Source: Thermomonas hydrothermalis (GTDB taxonomy: Bacteria > Pseudomonadota > Gammaproteobacteria > Xanthomonadales > Xanthomonadaceae). From it: 61,040 nt of DNA. The notes under the pieces were generated by a model. That model was not told the origin of the DNA and did not search any database. It worked only from the letters and a program-made list of their open reading frames with translations. The stretch is taken from assembly GCF_900129205.1 (NCBI RefSeq), contig NZ_FQUK01000013.1:1-61040 (forward strand). Direction: 5' to 3'. The position numbers were made by a program, and so were the translations under genes. Positions within the stretch are counted from its first letter, which is position 1, and each line of letters opens with the position of its first letter. Below are positions 57,336 to 61,040 of this stretch, one piece after another.

Positions 57336-58658
57336 TCAGCAAAAGCGCAGAATCGCCACCACGCCTTTGTGCTCACCCGGGCGCACCTGCACCTCCCAGC
57401 CATACAGCGCGCACAACCGGCGCACGATCGAAAGCCCGATCCCGCCGCCCTGCGAATGGCCGGCGTGGGTGCCACGGTAACCGCGTTCGAACAACCGCGC
57501 CGCGTCCTCTGCGCTGAGCCCAGGGCCGGTATCGATCACCTCCACCGCATCCTTATGCACCCGCACCACGACCTCGCCACTCGGCGTGTACTTGACGGCA
57601 TTGCCGATCAGATTGCCCAGCGCCACCGCCAGTGCCGACTCGGGCACATCGAGCGGACAGGTCGCCTCACCCTCCAGCCGGAGTTGCACCGGCTTTCCAC
57701 CCAACTGGGCGCGGTGGCTGTCCAACAGGTGCTGGGCCACCTTGGTCACATCGCACTGACCAACACCGCGCTCATTGCGCGACAGCAGCAGCAGCGCGCC
57801 AATCAAATCGCTGCACTGCTGCTCGGCGCGCTGGATGCGCAGCAGGCGGGCACGGGTACGATCATCCAGATCAGGTTTGGCCAGCAACAGTTCGACCGCG
57901 CCGCGAATCACCGCCAGCGGTGTGCGTAGCTCATGGCTGACGTCGGCATTGAACTCACGGTCGCGCTGGACGACCTCGGTGAGACGGGCGGCGTAATCGT
58001 CCAGTGCCTTGGCCAGCTCGCCCACTTCGTCTTCGGCAAAGTGGGGCGCCAGCAACTCCGGATCGGAACTGGTGCCAGACCGGCGCAGCCGTTGTGCGAG
58101 ATCTGACACCGGCGCCATCACTCGCGCCGCCGACCACCACCCCAGCACCAGCGCGAACAGGGTGAAGGCTAGCACCGTCACGAGCAGCCAGCGCGTCAAA
58201 CGATCCGATGTGGCCGCCGCATCGGTGACGTTGTAGCGCACCAGACTGGTGAAGGGTTTGCCCTCCCGGCTGATGCCGCGACGGACCGCCACCTTGTACA
58301 CCTGGATCGCACCACTGGCGTCTGGTTCGCGAATCTCGTGCACGCCCGGCGTCAGGTTGCGATAGAGCGGGTTGATCTTGTAGGCGTTGTCATCGCTGAA
58401 CGTACGCGCATCGAACACCAGGTAATACGGCGGCTCGTCGGGATTGGTCTCGACATGCCGCACCAGGTTGTCCACTTCGCGCTGCAGGGTTTTTTCGATC
58501 AGCTGGTTCTCCAGCCGGTTGCGCAACTGCACCATTGCCACCGCAAACAGCGCGGTCAGCCCGAAGCCGAGCAGTACGAACGAAACGATGATGCGGGTGC
58601 GCAGGCGGCGCCGACCGGGCGACCGCCGTGGCGCTCCGGCGGACTCAACGCTCGGCAT
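57336..58658 (-). CDS. Two-component sensor histidine kinase
   Basis: A 440-residue membrane kinase: helix 1 (about 20-45), a roughly 110-residue periplasmic sensor, helix 2 (about 155-180), HAMP, then HisKA with the phosphorylated histidine in DVSHELRTPLAVI and an ATPase domain with NLIGNAVKYTPSG, DTGPGL and GGGIGLSIV. The input is unknown. Its start overlaps the end of the response-regulator gene by 14 bases, so the two form one operon. Confidence 0.93.
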   Translation of the reverse strand: MPSVESAGAPRRSPGRRRLRTRIIVSFVLLGFGLTALFAVAMVQLRNRLENQLIEKTLQREVDNLVRHVETNPDEPPYYLVFDARTFSDDNAYKINPLYRNLTPGVHEIREPDASGAIQVYKVAVRRGISREGKPFTSLVRYNVTDAAATSDRLTRWLLVTVLAFTLFALVLGWWSAARVMAPVSDLAQRLRRSGTSSDPELLAPHFAEDEVGELAKALDDYAARLTEVVQRDREFNADVSHELRTPLAVIRGAVELLLAKPDLDDRTRARLLRIQRAEQQCSDLIGALLLLSRNERGVGQCDVTKVAQHLLDSHRAQLGGKPVQLRLEGEATCPLDVPESALAVALGNLIGNAVKYTPSGEVVVRVHKDAVEVIDTGPGLSAEDAARLFERGYRGTHAGHSQGGGIGLSIVRRLCALYGWEVQVRPGEHKGVVAILRFC

Positions 58659-59328
58659 CGGGTGCAACGATCCGGTAGCCGATGCCGTGTCGGGTCTGGA
58701 TCATCGGCTGGGAAAATGGCTTGTCCACCGCGGCGCGCAGGCTGTGGATATGCACCCGCAGGGAATCCGAATCCGGCAGTTCTTCACCCCATACGCGACT
58801 TTCCAGCTCCTGTCGGGTCACCACCGCAGGCGAGGCTTCCATCAGGGCCTGCAGGATCTTCAACGCGATCGGGTTGAGCTGGATGGCGCGTCCCTCGCGG
58901 TGCACCTCCAGGGTGTCGAGGTTGTATTCCAGATCGCCCACCTTAAGCACCCGCGCCGGCAGGCCGCGACCACGCCTGGCAAGCGCATTGAGCCGCACAT
59001 TGACTTCCTGCAATGCAAACGGCTTGATCAGGTAATCATCGGCACCGGACTCGAACCCGGCCAGCTTGTTCTCCAGCGAATCGCGCGCAGTCAGCATCAG
59101 CACCGGGGTGTGCTTGCGCGCCTCGTTGCGCAGCTTGCGGCACACCTCCAGGCCGTCCATCCCGGGCAGATTCAGATCCAGCACGATGGCATCAAAATCG
59201 TGCACCACCGCCAGATGCAGGCCGGTGATGCCGTCTGCCGCAAAGTCCACGGTATGACCGCACTCTTCGAGATAATCGCCAAGGTTGGCGGCGATGTCGG
59301 GATTGTCCTCGATGACCAGGATGCGCAT
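58645..59328 (-). CDS. OmpR-family response regulator
   Basis: A 227-residue regulator with receiver (1-115) and winged-helix DNA-binding domain (about 125-222). Acceptor Asp51 is in IVLDLNLPGMDG, the acidic pocket in VIEDN, and the lysine in DDYLIKPF. The effector domain contains RVHIHSLRAAVDKPF and RHGIGYRI. Start set at ATG 59328, preceded by AAGGAGAGG; 29 upstream in-frame codons are not supported. It is the first gene of the pair with the histidine kinase. Confidence 0.94.
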   Translation of the reverse strand: MRILVIEDNPDIAANLGDYLEECGHTVDFAADGITGLHLAVVHDFDAIVLDLNLPGMDGLEVCRKLRNEARKHTPVLMLTARDSLENKLAGFESGADDYLIKPFALQEVNVRLNALARRGRGLPARVLKVGDLEYNLDTLEVHREGRAIQLNPIALKILQALMEASPAVVTRQELESRVWGEELPDSDSLRVHIHSLRAAVDKPFSQPMIQTRHGIGYRIVAPDAER

Positions 59329-59462
59329 CCGGTTTCCTCTCCTTGCAGTTCTGAGCGCCACACCCGCTGCGCCCTGCCGTATGACCAGCGCCGCAACCGC
59401 CAGTTCCGCAGCCATTCTGGCACAGGCGCTGACTGGCCTATCAGTCTCCCGGCCGCGAAGAC

Positions 59463-59490
59463 AAAAAACCCGGCCGGGAACCCGACCGGG
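59463..59490 (-). terminator. Rho-independent terminator of rimK
   Basis: On the minus strand CCCGGTCGGG pairs with CCCGGCCGGG (one G-U pair), followed by TTTTTTGT. It lies about 75 bases after the rimK stop. Confidence 0.9.
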
Positions 59491-59564
59491 CTAACGTATC
59501 AGCATCGCCCTGCATACCTGCCGGGGGGAATGCGGCAGGCATGGGCATTGTCCTCGGCGTGCGA

Positions 59565-60479
59565 TCAAGAATCCGTTAAAACCGCATTGGCTGCTCGTTT
59601 TCTGCTGGTTGCCATTGCGACCACGTGGTCGATCACCGCACCCGCCACATCGATCCCGGTGGCGGTCTCGATCCCCTCCAGCCCCGGCGAAGAGTTGACT
59701 TCCAGCACCAGTGGACCGCGCCGGCTGCGCAGCATGTCCACCCCTGCCACCCTGAGGCCGAGGATGCGCGCCGCACGGACCGCGGTCTCGGCCTCCGCCC
59801 GCGTCGGCCGAACCGGCCGGGCAGTCCCGCCACGATGGAGATTGGAACGAAAATCGCCCTTCGGCGCCTGCCGCCGCATCGCCGCCACCACCTTTTCACC
59901 GACCACGAAGCAGCGCAGGTCGGCACCTTTGGCCTCGGCAATGAACTCCTGCACCAGGAAATGGGCATACAGCCCGCGCAGGGTCTCGATTGCGGCACGC
60001 GAGGCCGAAAGCTTCTCGGTCAGCATCACCCCCGCACCCTGGGTGCCTTCGTTGAGCTTGATCACATGCGGCGGCGGGCCCAGCATGGCCAGCAGATCGG
60101 CCGTATCGTCCGGGTTGTCACCGAACACGGTGGTCGGCAGGCCGATCCCCTCTGCCGCCAGCACCTGATGGCAGCGCAGTTTGTCGCGGGCACGGGCGAT
60201 TGCGGCGGCGCTGTTGGGGGTGTAACTCCCCATCAGTTCAAACTGACGCAACACCGCGCAGCCGTAGCGGGTGACCGAGGCACCGATCCGCGGCACCACC
60301 GCACCATAGCCGGCAATCGGCTTGCCCTTGTAATGCATGGCAAACCCGTCGCTGGCGATGCGCAGATAGCAGCGCAGCGGATCCAGCACCCGCACGCTGT
60401 GGCCACGCTCCCGCGCGGCCTCGACCAGGCGCCGGGTCGAATACAGCTTGCTGTTGCGCGACAGGATGGCCAGTTTCAT
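59565..60479 (-). CDS. rimK: RimK-type ATP-grasp glutamate ligase
   Basis: A 304-residue ATP-grasp ligase of the RimK family, which adds glutamates to the C-terminus of ribosomal protein S6. Visible marks: N-terminal [24 protein letters not shown]-type segment [14 protein letters not shown]-binding [11 protein letters not shown] and [14 protein letters not shown], and the metal site [13 protein letters not shown]. Single gene with its own terminator. No rpsF is in the window. Confidence 0.93.
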   Translation of the reverse strand: MKLAILSRNSKLYSTRRLVEAARERGHSVRVLDPLRCYLRIASDGFAMHYKGKPIAGYGAVVPRIGASVTRYGCAVLRQFELMGSYTPNSAAAIARARDKLRCHQVLAAEGIGLPTTVFGDNPDDTADLLAMLGPPPHVIKLNEGTQGAGVMLTEKLSASRAAIETLRGLYAHFLVQEFIAEAKGADLRCFVVGEKVVAAMRRQAPKGDFRSNLHRGGTARPVRPTRAEAETAVRAARILGLRVAGVDMLRSRRGPLVLEVNSSPGLEGIETATGIDVAGAVIDHVVAMATSRKRAANAVLTDS

Positions 60480-60541
60480 GCACGCCCCGCATCTGCCCGT
60501 GTTGTCCCAAGACTGTCCGAGTCTACCGCCGTCCCCTTACG

Positions 60542-60573
60542 AAAAAAGGCGACCCCGGTCAGGGGCCGCCTTT
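60542..60573 (-). terminator. Rho-independent terminator of tRNA-Gly
   Basis: AAAGGCGGCCCC and GGGGTCGCCTTT pair on the minus strand around a five-base loop and run into six T residues, starting 22 bases after the tRNA 3' end. Confidence 0.9.
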
Positions 60574-60595
60574 CGTGACAGCAATTGCATCGAAC

Positions 60596-60669
60596 TGGAG
60601 CGGGTGATGGGAATCGAACCCACGTTAGCAGCTTGGGAAGCTGCAGTTCTACCATTGAACTACACCCGC
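60596..60669 (-). tRNA. tRNA-Gly (anticodon CCC)
   Basis: A 74-base minus-strand cloverleaf: acceptor GCGGGTG pairs with CACCCGC followed by T and an encoded CCA. The D arm TAGTTCAATGGTAGAAC, anticodon arm GCAGC-TTCCCAA-GCTGC and T arm GTGGGTTCGATTCCCAT are all regular. The loop gives anticodon CCC, which reads GGG codons. It is close to E. coli glyU in layout. Confidence 0.97.
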
Positions 60670-61040
60670 GCGGGGACAAAGTCTATGTGGCGACGGGCCG
60701 GGATGCAATGCACTGTATGAGTCCACCACCTTTGGCACTCGGGTTGGTGCTGGAGCAGGAAGTGTAGCGGGGGTCGCTGGCCGAGGGCGTGGTGGGGGCG
60801 CTCGGCGTTGTAGAAGACGAGCCAGTTGGCCAGCTGCTGGTTGAACGCATCCAGGTCGGTAAAGAGCAGGTCTTCGTGGTAGTCCACGAAGGACTCCTGC
60901 ACGGTTCGATTGAAGCGTTCGACATGCGCGTTCATCTTGGGTGTCTTGGGATACGTGTACCAGCGCTGGATCCCCTGCGTGGCGAGCGCCTTGGAGAAGT
61001 CGGCCTCGAACTCGGAGCCGTTATCGGAGAGCACCCGCTT
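60660..61040 (-). CDS. IS481-family transposase, C-terminal part
   Basis: Continues beyond the right window edge. The visible 126 residues hold the end of a DDE integrase core: the second aspartate in LSDNGSEF and the glutamate in NAHVERFNRTVQESF, followed by NAERPHHALGQRPPLHFLL, typical of IS481. The element-encoded part ends WWTHT at the IS tip (60714) with no stop codon. The frame runs on through the tRNA promoter and stops at a TAG inside the tRNA-Gly gene. Confidence 0.85.
   Translation of the reverse strand, partial: KRVLSDNGSEFEADFSKALATQGIQRWYTYPKTPKMNAHVERFNRTVQESFVDYHEDLLFTDLDAFNQQLANWLVFYNAERPHHALGQRPPLHFLLQHQPECQRWWTHTVHCIPARRHIDFVPARV
60680..60708 (-). promoter_or_regulatory. 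Promoter of tRNA-Gly
   Basis: TTGCAT (60703-60708) and TAGACT (60680-60685) on the minus strand are 17 bases apart, followed by a GC-rich discriminator (CCCCGC) typical of stable-RNA promoters. The -35 lies five bases from the IS481 end. Confidence 0.65.
60714..61040 (-). mobile_element. IS481-family insertion sequence, one end
   Basis: The tip reads TGTATGAGTCCACCACC on the plus strand, starting with the TGT usual for IS481 inverted repeats. The rest of the element lies outside the window. It is inserted 44 bases upstream of the mature tRNA-Gly 5' end. Confidence 0.75.

Noticed and set aside
60596-60669. The tRNA-Gly as an integration site of an island
   Set aside because: The neighbouring element is an IS481 upstream of the tRNA 5' end, not an integrase at its 3' end, and no partial tRNA copy is seen.

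Overview
The window is about 61 kb of GC-rich chromosomal DNA. Gene content points to a gammaproteobacterium of the Xanthomonas/Lysobacter/Rhodanobacter lineage (Lysobacterales). Supporting signs are the metX-metB-hom methionine operon, a ribosomal THX protein, a GspAB pair, the MerC/ZnuD-like receptor/Zur zinc group, a DUF1704 'QEGLA' protein, and many genes that appear to have leaderless transcripts. I cannot name a genus. Both ends lie in insertion sequences (ISL3-type on the left, IS481-type on the right), as expected of a contig broken at repeats. Almost everything between is ordinary housekeeping and metabolic DNA; I see no prophage, CRISPR array or large island.

Layout. 0-4 kb: an ISL3 element has cut hom (homoserine dehydrogenase), the last gene of a metX-metB-hom operon that is preceded by a SAM-I (S-box) riboswitch. 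3-11 kb: an M23-type peptidase, an HDOD regulator, prfC, a mtgA-glycosyltransferase-CBS operon, hslO and a secreted protein of unknown function. 11-20 kb: aceE, maeB, a QEGLA protein, rsgA (with a possible seven-codon leaderless leader ORF) and alaA. 20-26 kb: a serine hydrolase, an EamA transporter, gspA-gspB and an S4 protein. 25-35 kb: a ClpP-like lipoprotein, the scattered histidine-degradation genes hutU, hutG and hutI (no hutH), a nucleotide pyrophosphatase-type lipoprotein, a CLC channel and a dipeptidase. 35-40 kb: THX, then merC and a ZnuD-like TonB receptor diverging from a Zur-like half-site beside an 11-C tract, then zur downstream of gltX. 40-46 kb: lpxH, a Mn2+ riboswitch with its TMEM165/GDT1-type transporter, a GGDEF protein, a nucleoside symporter-kinase pair and dusB. 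46-50 kb: a YdjM-like membrane protein, and an LpxH-like phosphoesterase downstream of an OlsF-like bifunctional acyltransferase. 50-56 kb: metK, ahcY (SAH riboswitch) and metF (18-bp palindromic operator), with a decayed ABC-F gene tail and a second GGDEF protein. 56-61 kb: ilvE, a two-component system, rimK, tRNA-Gly(CCC) and the IS481 end.

Together the methionine genes cover homoserine formation and activation, cystathionine synthesis, SAM synthesis, SAH recycling and methyl-folate supply. Three separate control devices are visible for them: an S-box, a SAH riboswitch and a DNA palindrome. Zinc and manganese also each have a local sensor-transporter pairing. The most distinctive signals lie between genes: three riboswitches, -10 boxes placed 4 to 7 bases before start codons, the leaderless mini-ORF abutting rsgA, the poly-C tract in the zinc-receptor leader, and an IS481 insertion that stops just short of the tRNA-Gly promoter.
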